From assembly GCF_030159895.1 (NCBI RefSeq), contig NZ_BSNI01000001.1:1-64000 (forward strand): a stretch of DNA of 64,000 nt. The letters run 5' to 3'. Both the position numbers and the translations under genes were made by a program. Shown piece by piece: positions 17,219 to 27,057 of this stretch. How positions within the stretch are numbered: the first letter of the stretch is position 1; each line of letters opens with the position of its first letter. The notes under the pieces were generated by a model. The model did not search any database. It saw only the letters and a list, made by a program, of their open reading frames with translations, and was not told where the DNA came from. Origin of the DNA: Maritalea porphyrae. GTDB lineage: Bacteria > Pseudomonadota > Alphaproteobacteria > Rhizobiales > Devosiaceae.

Positions 17219-17353
17219 ATGAAAACTCTAGCAGCAACAACTTTGGCATTTATGTTGGTAACAGCGGGCTTGGCATTGGACTTCTCAGTCAATATGTCAA
17301 ACACATCTTTGGCACCAACAGCTACACCAGCTCAGTTCAGTTCGATCTATTAA
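17219..17353 (+). CDS. Small secreted or membrane peptide
   Basis: 44 aa: MKTLAATTLAFMLVTAGLALDFS looks like a signal peptide or single anchor, then a Ser/Thr/Ala-rich tail ending QFSSIY. Follows the membrane protein at 17061 in probable operon. An inverted repeat GCCCGAC/GTCGGGC (17363-17394) lies just after the stop. Family unknown. Confidence 0.5.
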   Translation: MKTLAATTLAFMLVTAGLALDFSVNMSNTSLAPTATPAQFSSIY

Positions 17354-17469
17354 GGCGTTTGCGCCCGACATTTCCTCCCTTAGAACCGTCGGGCATCCCT
17401 TCCCAAGCGTTTTATAAGTCAGCATAGCTGGCTAGTTTTGGAGAACTGAATTGACATTGAGAGCGGCGT

Positions 17470-17501
17470 AAAGCCTCGGCCAGAAATGGTTCGAGGCTTT
17501 T
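17470..17501 (+). terminator. Rho-independent terminator
   Basis: AAAGCCTCG (17470-17478) pairs with CGAGGCTTT (17492-17500) and a short T run follows. Likely ends the small-protein transcript upstream and insulates the HNH gene. Confidence 0.65.
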
Positions 17502-17588
17502 GCTATTCTGGTGGTTAAAACCCTCAGCAATCTAGATAACTTAAACACTTTGCTCTACGCTAAACATAATACTTGCGTAGAGATACTT

Positions 17589-18497
17589 ATGGCCAACGGC
17601 GTTCTTGTTTACAGAGAAGATTCTAAATACGACGATTTTCCAGCTGCACGGTACCAGTTTCCCAAAATGTACCTAAAGAAAATGGAAGCGTTCGTGGGAA
17701 ACCACGTGCTCTACTATGCGCCAAGAGAGCGCGATCGTGTCCCGGTATATTTTGCATTCGCCAAGGTTAGCGATCTAAAAGAAGACGTTCGCAAAGAAGG
17801 GATGTACATCGCACTAATTGAATCCGGTTCTTACATCCCATTCGACGTCCCAGTTCCTTTCAAACAAGATGGTATCTACAAAGAATCTGGGTTAACCAAC
17901 GAAGATGGCACCTTGAACAAGGGACGGGCTAGATGGTCAGTCCGAGAGATTAACAGCGACGACTTTGATCAGATTCTTCGGGAAGGCTTTCCAAGCAATT
18001 GGGAAACTGAGAATGCGCAGACGTTTGAATTAACAAAAAAAGCCGGGTTTTATGAAGAAAAGCAAAGCGAATTCCAACTAGACGTACAAAGAAAAAGGTC
18101 CGAAAAGACCTCAAATTCGATTGTTAGATCCCACAGCTTTCGAAATATCGTACTTGCAGCATATGGAAATTGTTGCGCGATAACAGGCACACAATACGAA
18201 ACGCCAAGTGGTCAAATCGAAGTCGAGGCTGCACATATCAGACCGGTACTTGAAGGTGGTCCGGACTTCATCGAAAATGCCCTGGCGTTGAGCCGCACAG
18301 CACACTGGTTATTTGATCGAGGCATGCTCTCGATTGACAAAGACTTTAAGCTCATATTTGCAACCAATTTCAGCCACGTGTCCCAGTTTGCAGAACAATT
18401 AGCCCCATCCCGCCTGACTTTCTTGCCTGAAAATTCAAACAATTGGCCAAGCCAACGCTATCTTGATTGGCATAGAAACAAAGTCTTCTTAGGCTAA
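17589..18497 (+). CDS. HNH endonuclease-domain protein
   Basis: 302 aa from ATG 17589; a GTG at 17511 would add 26 residues. The C-terminal third carries an HNH_2-type nuclease: CCAITGTQYETPSGQIEVEAAHIRPVLEGG (first Cys/His element with the key AAH), ENALALSRTAHWLFDRGMLSI, and a final LDWHRNKVF. The N-terminal ~200 residues are unfamiliar and may bind DNA or a modified base. Base composition looks more AT-rich than its neighbours. Candidate restriction-type defence gene. Its stop overlaps that of the convergent mce. Confidence 0.82.
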   Translation: MANGVLVYREDSKYDDFPAARYQFPKMYLKKMEAFVGNHVLYYAPRERDRVPVYFAFAKVSDLKEDVRKEGMYIALIESGSYIPFDVPVPFKQDGIYKESGLTNEDGTLNKGRARWSVREINSDDFDQILREGFPSNWETENAQTFELTKKAGFYEEKQSEFQLDVQRKRSEKTSNSIVRSHSFRNIVLAAYGNCCAITGTQYETPSGQIEVEAAHIRPVLEGGPDFIENALALSRTAHWLFDRGMLSIDKDFKLIFATNFSHVSQFAEQLAPSRLTFLPENSNNWPSQRYLDWHRNKVFLG

Positions 18498-18904
18498 ACG
18501 GCCACTTCTTCCAACTCAATGAGCGTGCCGTCGAAGTCTTTCGGATGTAGAAAGAGCACCGGCAAACCATGCGCGCCAATTTTCGGTTCGCCATCACCCA
18601 AAACGCGTGCCCCCTCATCGCTAAGCTTTTTGGCTGCGGCGCGAATGTCCTCAACTTCAAAACACATGTGATGGATGCCGCCGGACGGATTTTTTTCCAG
18701 AAAACCAGCGATGGGCGACCCCTCGCCCAGAGGGTGAAGAAGTTCAATCTTTGTGTTCTCAAGCTGTACAAAAACCACCGTAACACCGTGTTCGGGCAAA
18801 TCCTGCGGCGCAGAAACATCTGCACCAAGCATGTCACGATATTTTCTGATGCCCGCATCAAGGTCAGGCACGGCGATGGCTACATGGTTCAGACGACCAA
18901 TCAT
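18494..18904 (-). CDS. mce: Methylmalonyl-CoA epimerase
   Basis: 136 aa, vicinal oxygen chelate fold. Interconverts (S)- and (R)-methylmalonyl-CoA in propionate breakdown. Shows [16 protein letters not shown] at the start with the first metal His, HMCFEVEDI, and [16 protein letters not shown] with the closing Glu ligand. The start overlaps the stop of the mutase gene, placing it last in the operon. Confidence 0.95.
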   Translation of the reverse strand: MIGRLNHVAIAVPDLDAGIRKYRDMLGADVSAPQDLPEHGVTVVFVQLENTKIELLHPLGEGSPIAGFLEKNPSGGIHHMCFEVEDIRAAAKKLSDEGARVLGDGEPKIGAHGLPVLFLHPKDFDGTLIELEEVAV

Positions 18905-21045
18905 GCTTCATTCCTCAACTTGCCCTCAATGCGGCTCATCACAGCGTTTGCAGCATCAAGCACGTTGGTGCCGGGGCCAAAAATATCAGCTACACCGGCA
19001 TCTCGCAGTGCTTGATAGTCTTGCTCGGGGATCACGCCGCCAGCAAATACTGAGATATGTCCGGTCCCCTTGTTCGCCAAAATATCAATAAGTTCAGGGA
19101 TAAGCGTCTTGTGCCCGGCAGCCAAAGATGATGCGCCAATGCTATCAACCTTTAGCTCAATTGCTTTGTCGGCGACCTCGGCTGGCGTTTCAAACAGATC
19201 ACCAATATGAACCTCAAAGCCCATATCAGCGAAAGCGGTGGCGATGACTTTCGCGCCACGGTCGTGACCGTCCTGCCCCATCTTACCGATATAAATCGAG
19301 GGCTTGCGCGTTTGTTCAACGTTGAAATCTGCAATGCGAGATTGGATGGCTTTGTATTCTGGATCGTCACCATATTGATGATCATAGACGCCAGAAATCA
19401 CCTTGGTTGACGGCTTATGCCGGTCAAACACTTCTTCCATCGCATCCGAGATTTCACCAAGTGTGGCCCGCGCCCGCGCCGCATCAATGGCCGCAGCAAG
19501 CAGGTTGCCTTCACCCGTACGTGCCACTTCACGCAATTTATCCAGCGTTTCCCGCCATTTGGCTGGATCGCGAGTTTCACGGATTTTGTTGATCGAAGCG
19601 ATTTGCTCCAACCGCACAGCTTTGTTGTCGATATCTAGAATATCCAGATCGTCTTCTTGGTCCAACCGATAACGGTTAACACCAACAATCACATCGTCAC
19701 CCTTATCAACCCGCGTTTGGCGAATGGCCGCAGCGCGTTCAATTTCAAGCTTTGGCGTTCCTTCTTGCACGGCCTTAGTCATGCCGCCCTGCGCTTCGAT
19801 GTCTTTAATCACTGCGCCAGCCTTGGCCACCATATCGGTGGTTAGGCTTTCCACATAATAGGAGCCACCCAAAGGATCGACCACATCAGTCACGCGTGTT
19901 TCGTGCTGCAAAATCAATTGTGTATTCCGCGCAATACGAGATGAAAACTCTGTCGGGAGGGCAATTGCTTCGTCGAACGAGTTGGTGTGCAAGCTCTGCG
20001 TGCCACCCAAAACAGAGGCCATCGCTTCATAGGCGGTACGCACAACATTGTTGTACGGGTCCTGTTCTGTCAGCGACACACCAGACGTTTGACAGTGGGT
20101 TCTAAGCATCATCGAACGTGGGTTCTTGGCCCCCAAATCCCTCATAATGTCAGCCCATAGTGTCCGCGCAGCGCGCAATTTCGCCACTTCGGTAAAGAAG
20201 TTCATGCCAATGCCAAAGAAGAACGACAAACGTCCCGCAAAAGCATCAATATCAAGACCCTTTTTCTGCGCGGCCCGCACATATTCAATACCGTCCGCAA
20301 GCGTATAGGCAAGCTCTTGCACAGCCGTCGCACCCGCCTCGTGCATGTGATAGCCAGAGATCGAAATGGAGTTGAATTTCGGCATAAATTCAGCCGTATG
20401 CGCAATAATATCCGCAATGATCCGCATAGAAGGCTCTGGCGGATAGATGAAGGTGTTGCGCACCATAAATTCTTTTAGGATGTCGTTTTGAATGGTGCCA
20501 GAGAGCTTTTCTTGGCCAACGCCCTGCTCTTCTGCCGCCACCACGAACATTGCAAGCACAGGGATCACCGCCCCATTCATGGTCATCGACACGGACATTT
20601 CATCGAGCGGAATACCGCCAAACAAGGTCTTCATGTCCTCAACGCTGTCGATCGCAACCCCGGCTTTCCCCACATCGCCAACCACCCGTTCGTGGTCACT
20701 GTCGTAACCGCGGTGCGTCGCCAAATCGAAAGCAACGGACAGTCCTTTTTGCCCCTTTTCCAGCGCTTGGCGATAGAATTTGTTACTCTCTGTAGCGGTC
20801 GAAAAGCCAGCATATTGCCGGATTGTCCAAGGCCGGTTTGCATACATGGTGGCACGCACGCCCCGGGTAAATGGTGCTTCGCCCGGCATCGCTGCTGCTG
20901 CGCTTTGAGGCGCGTCTTCTGCAAAGTAGACAGGCTTTACGTCCAATTCGCCATATTGGGTTTCAAGGTCAGCCGGCGATTTGCCGCGCAACTCACCTTC
21001 GGCTAAGCCCTGCCACTTGGCATATGTGTCGGATTTGATGCTCAT
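18901..21045 (-). CDS. scpA: Methylmalonyl-CoA mutase
   Basis: 714 aa, the full-length single-chain form. Isomerises (R)-methylmalonyl-CoA to succinyl-CoA with adenosylcobalamin. The N-terminal barrel has [20 protein letters not shown] and [19 protein letters not shown]; the C-terminal B12-binding domain has [13 protein letters not shown] (base-off His in DGHDRG), then DLFETP and SSLAAGH. Overlaps pccA upstream (ATGA) and mce downstream. A mutase chaperone (meaB type) is not in the window. Confidence 0.97.
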   Translation of the reverse strand: MSIKSDTYAKWQGLAEGELRGKSPADLETQYGELDVKPVYFAEDAPQSAAAAMPGEAPFTRGVRATMYANRPWTIRQYAGFSTATESNKFYRQALEKGQKGLSVAFDLATHRGYDSDHERVVGDVGKAGVAIDSVEDMKTLFGGIPLDEMSVSMTMNGAVIPVLAMFVVAAEEQGVGQEKLSGTIQNDILKEFMVRNTFIYPPEPSMRIIADIIAHTAEFMPKFNSISISGYHMHEAGATAVQELAYTLADGIEYVRAAQKKGLDIDAFAGRLSFFFGIGMNFFTEVAKLRAARTLWADIMRDLGAKNPRSMMLRTHCQTSGVSLTEQDPYNNVVRTAYEAMASVLGGTQSLHTNSFDEAIALPTEFSSRIARNTQLILQHETRVTDVVDPLGGSYYVESLTTDMVAKAGAVIKDIEAQGGMTKAVQEGTPKLEIERAAAIRQTRVDKGDDVIVGVNRYRLDQEDDLDILDIDNKAVRLEQIASINKIRETRDPAKWRETLDKLREVARTGEGNLLAAAIDAARARATLGEISDAMEEVFDRHKPSTKVISGVYDHQYGDDPEYKAIQSRIADFNVEQTRKPSIYIGKMGQDGHDRGAKVIATAFADMGFEVHIGDLFETPAEVADKAIELKVDSIGASSLAAGHKTLIPELIDILANKGTGHISVFAGGVIPEQDYQALRDAGVADIFGPGTNVLDAANAVMSRIEGKLRNEA

Positions 21046-23048
21046 TCGTCTTCAAACTCCATGATCACTTCATCCACGGCCAGAACAGAACCAACGCCAG
21101 CGGTGATCTTTTTCACCCGCGCTTTTTTCTCGGCGCGCAGCACATTTTCCATTTTCATGGCTTCAACGATGGCCAAAGCTTGCCCGTCTTCCACAATGTC
21201 GCCTTCTGCAACTTCAAGGCGAACCACTTGCCCTGGCATTGGGCACAACAAATATTTGGACATATCAGGTGGCAATTTGATCGGCATATGCTCCATCAAA
21301 TCTGCAATCCGCGGCAGCAACACATGCACCTTCAAGTCGGCACCGCGATAGCGCATCTTGAAGCCATAAGATGTGCGCGTGACCTGCACCACCATGTTCT
21401 TGAGATCGCCTACCCGGCCCTTGGCCAAGGTTTTGCCCGGCGCCCAATCTGTTTCGATCCGGATCAGCGTTTCAAAATTGTCTTCGCGATCTTTCCAAAT
21501 CACCGCTTCTTTTTGCACGGAGAAATCAAAACGATCTTCACCGATAATCACGCTGCGATCATTGCCATTTTGCGCAAGGTCGAGCGTTGACGCTTCAGAA
21601 AAGCGACGCCCCTCAATACGGTGCGCCATGTGTGCGGCCAAACCGGCAAGCAATTTGAGCGACGCCTTGGGCAATTCAACGCCATCAAATCCTTCGGGGA
21701 ATTCTTCGGCAATATAGCCCGTGGTCAAACGCCCCTCTTTGAATCGGTCCTGCTCCATCACCGCGGCAAGGAACGGAATATTGTGGCCAATGCCTTCAAG
21801 TTCAAAACCATCCAACGCATTGGACATGGCTTCAATCGCCGTTTCACGATCTGGCGCCCAAGTGCAGAGCTTTGCAATCATCGGATCGTAAAAGGTTGAG
21901 ATTTCTCCCCCTTCAAACACACCAGTATCATTGCGCACCACCAGGCTTTCGCTAGCAAACTCAGACGGCGGACGATAACGTGTCAAACGGCCAATGGAGG
22001 GAAGGAAATTGCGATAGGGATCCTCAGCATAAAGCCGGGACTCAATTGCCCACCCATTGAGCGTGACCTCATTTTGGCCGATTGCAAGCTTTTCGCCCGC
22101 CGCTACGCGGAGCATTTGCTCCACAAGGTCAATCCCTGTGATCAACTCGGTTACAGGATGTTCCACCTGCAGCCTTGTATTCATCTCAAGGAAATAGAAA
22201 TTTCTGTCGCCATCCACGATGAATTCCACCGTACCAGCGCTTGAATAGCCCACTGCCTGCGCCAACGCACAAGACTGTTCGCCCATCTTTTTGCGGGTCT
22301 CTTCATCCAAAAATGGTGAAGGTGCTTCTTCAATTACTTTTTGGTTGCGGCGCTGAATGGAACATTCGCGCTCGCCCAAATAAATGCAGTTGCCGTGCTT
22401 ATCCGCAAGCACCTGAATTTCGATGTGACGCGGGTCAGTAACAAACTTTTCAATGAAAATCCGATCATCGCCAAAGCTTGATGCGGCTTCTGACTTTGAC
22501 CGTTCAAAACCTTCGCGCGCTTCATCATCATTCCAAGCTATCCGCATGCCCTTACCACCGCCGCCAGCAGAGGCTTTAATCATCACCGGGTAACCAACTT
22601 GGTTGGAAATCTTCACCGCATCTTCTGCGTCTTCGATCAGCCCCATATAGCCGGGCACGGTGGACACATCAGCTTCTGCAGCGATCTTTTTCGAAGTGAT
22701 CTTGTCGCCCATCGCCTCTATGGCTTTTGGTGGTGGGCCGATAAAGGTAATGCCGGCTTTTTCAAGTTGATCGCAAAACGCAGCGTTTTCGCTCAAAAAC
22801 CCATAACCCGGATGCACTGCTTCTGCGCCAGTATCTTTACACGCTTGGATGATCCGATCACCAAGCAAATAACTTTCTGCAGCAGGTGACCCGCCAATGT
22901 GCACAGCCTCGTCAGCCATTTCCACATGCAGCGCTTCGCGGTCAGCATCGGAAAAAACAGCAACCGTTTTGATGCCCATCTTCTTGGCTGTTTTAATCAC
23001 CCGGCAAGCAATTTCGCCCCGGTTTGCGATTAGGATTTTTGAGAACAT
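21042..23048 (-). CDS. pccA: Propionyl-CoA carboxylase, biotin-containing alpha subunit
   Basis: 668 aa from ATG 23048 ([17 protein letters not shown]). Biotin carboxylase domain with ATP-grasp loop ([14 protein letters not shown]), [14 protein letters not shown], a BT linker domain, and a C-terminal biotinyl domain with AMKMEN (modified Lys) about 35 residues from the end. It forms the alpha subunit with PccB, fixing bicarbonate onto propionyl-CoA. The stop overlaps the mutase start. Confidence 0.96.
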   Translation of the reverse strand: MFSKILIANRGEIACRVIKTAKKMGIKTVAVFSDADREALHVEMADEAVHIGGSPAAESYLLGDRIIQACKDTGAEAVHPGYGFLSENAAFCDQLEKAGITFIGPPPKAIEAMGDKITSKKIAAEADVSTVPGYMGLIEDAEDAVKISNQVGYPVMIKASAGGGGKGMRIAWNDDEAREGFERSKSEAASSFGDDRIFIEKFVTDPRHIEIQVLADKHGNCIYLGERECSIQRRNQKVIEEAPSPFLDEETRKKMGEQSCALAQAVGYSSAGTVEFIVDGDRNFYFLEMNTRLQVEHPVTELITGIDLVEQMLRVAAGEKLAIGQNEVTLNGWAIESRLYAEDPYRNFLPSIGRLTRYRPPSEFASESLVVRNDTGVFEGGEISTFYDPMIAKLCTWAPDRETAIEAMSNALDGFELEGIGHNIPFLAAVMEQDRFKEGRLTTGYIAEEFPEGFDGVELPKASLKLLAGLAAHMAHRIEGRRFSEASTLDLAQNGNDRSVIIGEDRFDFSVQKEAVIWKDREDNFETLIRIETDWAPGKTLAKGRVGDLKNMVVQVTRTSYGFKMRYRGADLKVHVLLPRIADLMEHMPIKLPPDMSKYLLCPMPGQVVRLEVAEGDIVEDGQALAIVEAMKMENVLRAEKKARVKKITAGVGSVLAVDEVIMEFEDE

Positions 23049-23132
23049 TTGTTTGTTTCTCCATCTTTGCGCTTTGCGCAAACTTCATTTTGACTGACCC
23101 GGGGAATGGTTCCAAACCAGCACTGTTTTTTG

Positions 23133-23160
23133 ACCCCGGCTCAAGGCCGGGGCGGTGCGG
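23133..23160 (+). repeat. REP-type palindrome, unit 1
   Basis: CCCCGGC-tcaag-GCCGGGG (23134-23152) followed by GGTGCGG. Its 28-bp sequence matches the reverse complement of the unit at 23214-23241 with a few substitutions; together they form a BIME-like inverted pair in the pccA-ridA gap. Confidence 0.75.
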
Positions 23161-23213
23161 GTTGTTACTTCCGCGTCAAGTTTGTCTTGTCTTTTTCAGG
23201 TGAACTGCTTGCT

Positions 23214-23241
23214 CCGCACCATCCCGGACCTGATCCGGGAT
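23214..23241 (-). repeat. REP-type palindrome, unit 2 (inverted)
   Basis: CCGCACC followed by ATCCCGGA-cctga-TCCGGGAT (23221-23241), the inverted partner of unit 1. The GGTGCGG and CCGCACC arms face each other, so a transcript through here could fold into one large hairpin. Confidence 0.75.
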
Positions 23242-23266
23242 CGGTACACAAACAATAAGCTCACCG

Positions 23267-23665
23267 CTACTCAGGCCGTCGGCACACAAAATCAATTTCA
23301 ACGAGCGCTTCGAGCGCCAACCCGGTCACCCCGATGGTGGTACGTGCAGGGCGTCGATCTTCAGGGAAAAACGACTGATAGGTTTCGTTGAACTGCGCAT
23401 AGTCACGATAGAAATCCGTGAGGTAACACCGCGCCATCATCACGTGGCTCAAATCCAAATCAATGCCCGCCAACACAATCTTGAGGTTCTCCATCACGCG
23501 AATGGTCTGCGCCTCAATACCTTCAGGCAATGGCGCGTCTGGTGCGTCCGGATATGTCGGCATTTGCCCAGTGACGAACACCCACCCATTCGCTTCGGTT
23601 GCATGAGAAAATGGCGCCACCGGCCGCGGACCATCTGAAATCATATGAAATAGCGGATCAGTCAT
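23267..23665 (-). CDS. RidA/YjgF family protein (enamine/imine deaminase-like)
   Basis: 132 aa. Contains VFVTGQMP, a VMENLKIVLAGIDLDLSHVM helix, and RPARTTIGVTGLALEALVEIDFV; the Arg in RPART matches the substrate-carboxylate binding Arg of active RidA proteins. Lies 12 bp after pccB and before pccA on the same strand, so it is an insertion in the carboxylase operon. The REP pair separates it from pccA. Confidence 0.9.
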   Translation of the reverse strand: MTDPLFHMISDGPRPVAPFSHATEANGWVFVTGQMPTYPDAPDAPLPEGIEAQTIRVMENLKIVLAGIDLDLSHVMMARCYLTDFYRDYAQFNETYQSFFPEDRRPARTTIGVTGLALEALVEIDFVCRRPE

Positions 23666-23677
23666 TTGTTGTTCCCC

Positions 23678-25210
23678 CTACAACGGAATGTTGTCGTGCT
23701 TTTTGTTCGGCATAGATTGCTGCTTGTTCTTCAGCGTTTCAAATGCCCGAGCGACCCGACGGCGCGTATTGTGTGGCATGATCACATCATCGATGAAGCC
23801 GCGCTCAGCAGCCACAAACGGATTGGCGAACCGGTCTTCATAATCCTTAGTGCGTTTGGCGATTTTGTCCGCATCGCCCAATTCAGAGCGATACAAAATC
23901 TCGGTTGCGCCTTTTGCGCCCATCACCGCAATTTCAGCCGATGGCCACGCATAATTGACGTCTGCACGGATGTGCTTGGAGGCCATAACGTCATATGCGC
24001 CGCCATAGGCTTTTCGGGTGATCACGGTTACTTTTGGCACTGTTGCTTCAGCGTAAGCGAACAGGAGTTTGGCGCCATGTTTGATGATGCCGCCATACTC
24101 CTGCGCTGTCCCGGGGAGGAAGCCGGGTACGTCAACAAGGGTCAAGATTGGAATATTAAAACTATCGCAGAAGCGCACAAAGCGTGCTGCCTTTTTAGAT
24201 GAGTTAATGTCCAAACACCCGGCCAGCACCATTGGCTGGTTGGCCACAACCCCCACGGTCTGACCATTTAGCCGCACAAAACCTGTGATAATATTTGCCG
24301 CATGTTCGGCCTGGAGCTCCAAAAAATCGCCCTCGTCTGCGATTTTTAAGATCACCTCTTTCATATCATACGGCTTGTTGGCGCTGTCCGGGATGATCGT
24401 ATCAAGGCTCATATCAGGACGATCAACCACATCGTTGACGTCCACTTTTGGAGCCTTTTCATTTGCACTGAGTGGCAAGAAGTTGAACAAGCGGCGCACT
24501 TCGAGCAAAGTTTCAACATCATTGTCAAATGATGCGTCCGCCACAGAAGAAATTTTACAATGGGTCGATGCGCCGCCCAATTCTTCTTGGGTCACTGTTT
24601 CGTTGGTCACGGTTTTCACCACGTCAGGCCCTGTCACAAACATATAGCTTGTGTCTTTCACCATATAGATGAAGTCGGTCATGGCTGGTGAATACACCGC
24701 GCCGCCAGCACATGGGCCCATAATAACGGAGATTTGCGGCACCGCGCCCGATGCCATCACATTGCGCAAGAACACGTCCGCATACCCACCAAGTGAAGCA
24801 ACACCTTCTTGAATACGCGCGCCGCCACTATCGTTCAGTCCGATCACTGGCGCGCCATTTTGCACCGCCAAATCCATGATCTTGCAAATCTTTTGCGCAT
24901 GAGTTTCTGAAAGGGAACCACCAAAAACGGTGAAGTCCTGCGAAAACACATAGACCATACGGCCATTGATCGTGCCCCAACCAGTAACCACACCGTCGCC
25001 AGGAATGATGTTTTCTTCCATGCCAAAATCGGTACAGCGATGGGTGACAAACATGTCATATTCTTCAAAGCTACCCGGGTCGAGCAACACATCCAAGCGC
25101 TCACGCGCGGTGAGTTTGCCTTTACCGTGCTGCGTATCAATCCGTCGTTGACCGCCGCCCAACCGGGCTTCGCCACGCTTTTCTTCCAGCTGCTCAATAA
25201 TGTCTTGCAT
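23678..25210 (-). CDS. pccB: Propionyl-CoA carboxylase, carboxyltransferase beta subunit
   Basis: 510 aa. Transfers carboxyl from biotin to propionyl-CoA. Crotonase-like fold with [20 protein letters not shown] at the N-terminus, [12 protein letters not shown] and [12 protein letters not shown] oxyanion-hole glycines, and [15 protein letters not shown] plus [15 protein letters not shown] in the second half. First gene of the minus-strand propionate operon, divergent from its regulator across 383 bp. Confidence 0.97.
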   Translation of the reverse strand: MQDIIEQLEEKRGEARLGGGQRRIDTQHGKGKLTARERLDVLLDPGSFEEYDMFVTHRCTDFGMEENIIPGDGVVTGWGTINGRMVYVFSQDFTVFGGSLSETHAQKICKIMDLAVQNGAPVIGLNDSGGARIQEGVASLGGYADVFLRNVMASGAVPQISVIMGPCAGGAVYSPAMTDFIYMVKDTSYMFVTGPDVVKTVTNETVTQEELGGASTHCKISSVADASFDNDVETLLEVRRLFNFLPLSANEKAPKVDVNDVVDRPDMSLDTIIPDSANKPYDMKEVILKIADEGDFLELQAEHAANIITGFVRLNGQTVGVVANQPMVLAGCLDINSSKKAARFVRFCDSFNIPILTLVDVPGFLPGTAQEYGGIIKHGAKLLFAYAEATVPKVTVITRKAYGGAYDVMASKHIRADVNYAWPSAEIAVMGAKGATEILYRSELGDADKIAKRTKDYEDRFANPFVAAERGFIDDVIMPHNTRRRVARAFETLKNKQQSMPNKKHDNIPL

Positions 25211-25313
25211 CAGGTGCCCCGCGTTTTTGTCTGATTTGTTGCGGCAAGCCTAGCTTCAAATGCGCAACCTGCGAAGGGTTGAAAAGGTGTACAAGAACAC
25301 TTCTTTCACATTG

Positions 25314-25328
25314 CAAATTGTAAATTTG
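25314..25328. promoter_or_regulatory. Palindromic operator candidate for the ScfR-type regulator
   Basis: CAAATT-GTA-AATTTG, a perfect inverted repeat in the pccB-scfR divergent region. The core TTGTAAATTT (25318-25327) is repeated exactly at 37774, upstream of the second regulator of the same family. Confidence 0.5.
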
Positions 25329-25390
25329 TGAATTTTGTGAAATTATGGGTAAATTGTGGAGTTAAAGGGAGAATAAACCTTTGGCTCCTA

Positions 25391-25587
25391 GCACCTAGCT
25401 ACATCTTGGGCGGCCAGCCCGAAACCTTCTGGTTTCGCACCCCCAAGATTGGGAGCTAGTGCAATGACAAAAGCTGGACGAGTAGAACGAGGACCCCGCG
25501 CAACTTTTCGCGCGCCCCGCCGGAGGCCAGGCTTTTACATAGAGCGGTTTTAGCCCGACATGAAAAAGCCGATACGGCGCGTGAGGT
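25391..25587 (+). repeat. Structured repeat element, copy C, in the scfR leader
   Basis: Outer stem CTAGCT/AGCTAG (25395-25400 with 25454-25459), inner stem around CTTGGG/CCCAAG, apical hairpin GAAACC-ttct-GGTTTC (25421-25436). Then GGACGAG (25476-25482), CGAGGACCCC (25488-25497), GCGC/GCGC hairpin around CTTTT, the long stem GGCTTTT/AAAAGCC (25530-25536 with 25564-25570), GACATGA and CGTGAGG. The stems differ in sequence from A and B but keep their pairing. It ends 6 bp before the scfR start, and its GAGG (25583-25586) is well placed as the ribosome site. Confidence 0.68.
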
Positions 25588-25593
25588 ATAAAA

Positions 25594-27009
25594 ATGGCAC
25601 AACGTAAGATCTTTGCAGGCGTGAAACTACGCGCTTTGCGTGAAAGCAACAAACTTACGCAGGCTGAATTCGCAAGCCGGCTTGATATCTCCACAAGCTA
25701 TGTGAACCAGTTGGAAAACAACCAGCGCCCGGTGACCGCCTCAATCATGCTCAGCTTAGCAGAAACCTTCAATGTAGATGTCACCACGCTCCTGGCTGAC
25801 AAGTCAGATCGGCTGATCATCGATCTCAAAGAGATATTCGCCGATCCGATATTTGCCGATGCGCCGCCGGGACTGCAGGAGTTGAAAAACCTTGCCACCA
25901 ACACACCAGACGCCGCTCACGCCTTTTTGCGGCTTTACGAAGCCTACCGAAAATCAAATGAGCGCATGGCGGGTGTTGATGACGTACTGATGCGCGAGCA
26001 AGCGGGGAATTTACAAACCTCATACGAAGAGGTGCGCGACTTCTTCCACTACGCAGACAATTACATCGATGAATTGGACCGCGCCGCCGAAGAGTTGGCG
26101 AAAGAAGCCGCCCTCACCGACCACCACAAGCTTGAGCGTCTGGTCGCTTATTGCGCTGAAGTGCATGAACTAAACGTTGAATTTGTGCTGCCCAACAAAC
26201 GCGACATGATCCGCCAATTTGACAGAACCCGCCGCATCATTCGCATAAACGCATCACTTGAAAAGCCCACACAATTCTTCCAACTGGCCAATCAGCTGGC
26301 GCTGCTGGAGCAAGTTTCGCTCATTAACGACATCCTCGAACGCGCCAATTTCAAACAAAAAGAGGCGCGCGCCATTTGCCGGATTGGCTTGGGCAATTAT
26401 TTCGCTGGCGCTTTGCTGATGCCCTATGCAGCATTCTTGAAAGAGGCAGAGATCGTTCGATACGATATTGAAGTATTAGGCAACCGCTTTGGTGCAAGCC
26501 TAGAGCAAGTGGCCCATCGCCTTTCGACCCTACAACGTCCGCAACATCGCGGCATCCCGTTTTTCTTCGCACGCGTAGATCAAGCGGGCACCATCACCAA
26601 ACGCCACTCAGCAACTGCCCTGCAATTCGCCCGTTTTGGTGGCGCATGTCCTTTGTGGAATGTGCACCGTGCATTCGAATTTCCAAACGAAATCATTCGC
26701 CAACGCGCCGAAACACCTGACGGCAAACGCTATTTATGCCTTGCTTGGATCAATGAAAAACGCGCCGGCGGCTTCCGCCAACCAACACGTCGATATGCAT
26801 ATGCATTGGGCTGCGAAATCGACCACGCCCACAAGCTGATCTATTCCGAGGACCTTGATATCTCAGAAACAGCCGCGTTCGATCCAATTGGCATTTCATG
26901 CCGCATCTGCGAGCGCCGCAATTGCACTCAACGCTCTGTACCACCCATTGCCGCCGAGATTTCCATCTCGCCCGACGAGCGATCAGTTGTGCCTTATGAG
27001 ATTGTGTAA
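25594..27009 (+). CDS. Short-chain fatty acyl-responsive regulator (ScfR/PccR family)
   Basis: 471 aa. N-terminal XRE helix-turn-helix (LRALRESNKLTQAEFASRLDISTSYVNQLENNQRP, residues 8-42), a central ImmA/IrrE-like region (ARAICRIGLGNYFAGALLMPY) and a C-terminal DUF2083 domain with Cys residues (ISCRICERRNCTQR). Members control propionyl-CoA carboxylase or glyoxylate genes in response to acyl-CoAs. Divergent from pccB, so it probably regulates this operon. The final 11 codons are duplicated 1,160 bp downstream. Confidence 0.92.
   Translation: MAQRKIFAGVKLRALRESNKLTQAEFASRLDISTSYVNQLENNQRPVTASIMLSLAETFNVDVTTLLADKSDRLIIDLKEIFADPIFADAPPGLQELKNLATNTPDAAHAFLRLYEAYRKSNERMAGVDDVLMREQAGNLQTSYEEVRDFFHYADNYIDELDRAAEELAKEAALTDHHKLERLVAYCAEVHELNVEFVLPNKRDMIRQFDRTRRIIRINASLEKPTQFFQLANQLALLEQVSLINDILERANFKQKEARAICRIGLGNYFAGALLMPYAAFLKEAEIVRYDIEVLGNRFGASLEQVAHRLSTLQRPQHRGIPFFFARVDQAGTITKRHSATALQFARFGGACPLWNVHRAFEFPNEIIRQRAETPDGKRYLCLAWINEKRAGGFRQPTRRYAYALGCEIDHAHKLIYSEDLDISETAAFDPIGISCRICERRNCTQRSVPPIAAEISISPDERSVVPYEIV
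26976..27005. repeat. 30-bp direct repeat, left copy (3' end of scfR)
   Basis: Covers codons just before the scfR stop. Identical to 28136-28165 except A versus G at 26985/28145. The two copies bracket the SIR2-like gene and are exactly 1,160 bp apart. Confidence 0.9.
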
Positions 27010-27057
27010 AATCAGGCATAATTGGTTAGGGAATCGGCAGCACTTGCGTGGACGACT

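Noticed and set aside
17363-17394. Inverted repeat GCCCGAC/GTCGGGC as a terminator
   Set aside because: Long loop and no T run; the hairpin at 17470 is the better terminator, so this one is not listed separately.
20488-21006. 172-codon frame opposite methylmalonyl-CoA mutase
   Set aside because: Antisense shadow of conserved coding sequence, rich in His, Arg and Cys, with no support.
24069-24647. Frames opposite pccB
   Set aside because: Ser/Thr-rich shadow proteins opposite a conserved gene.
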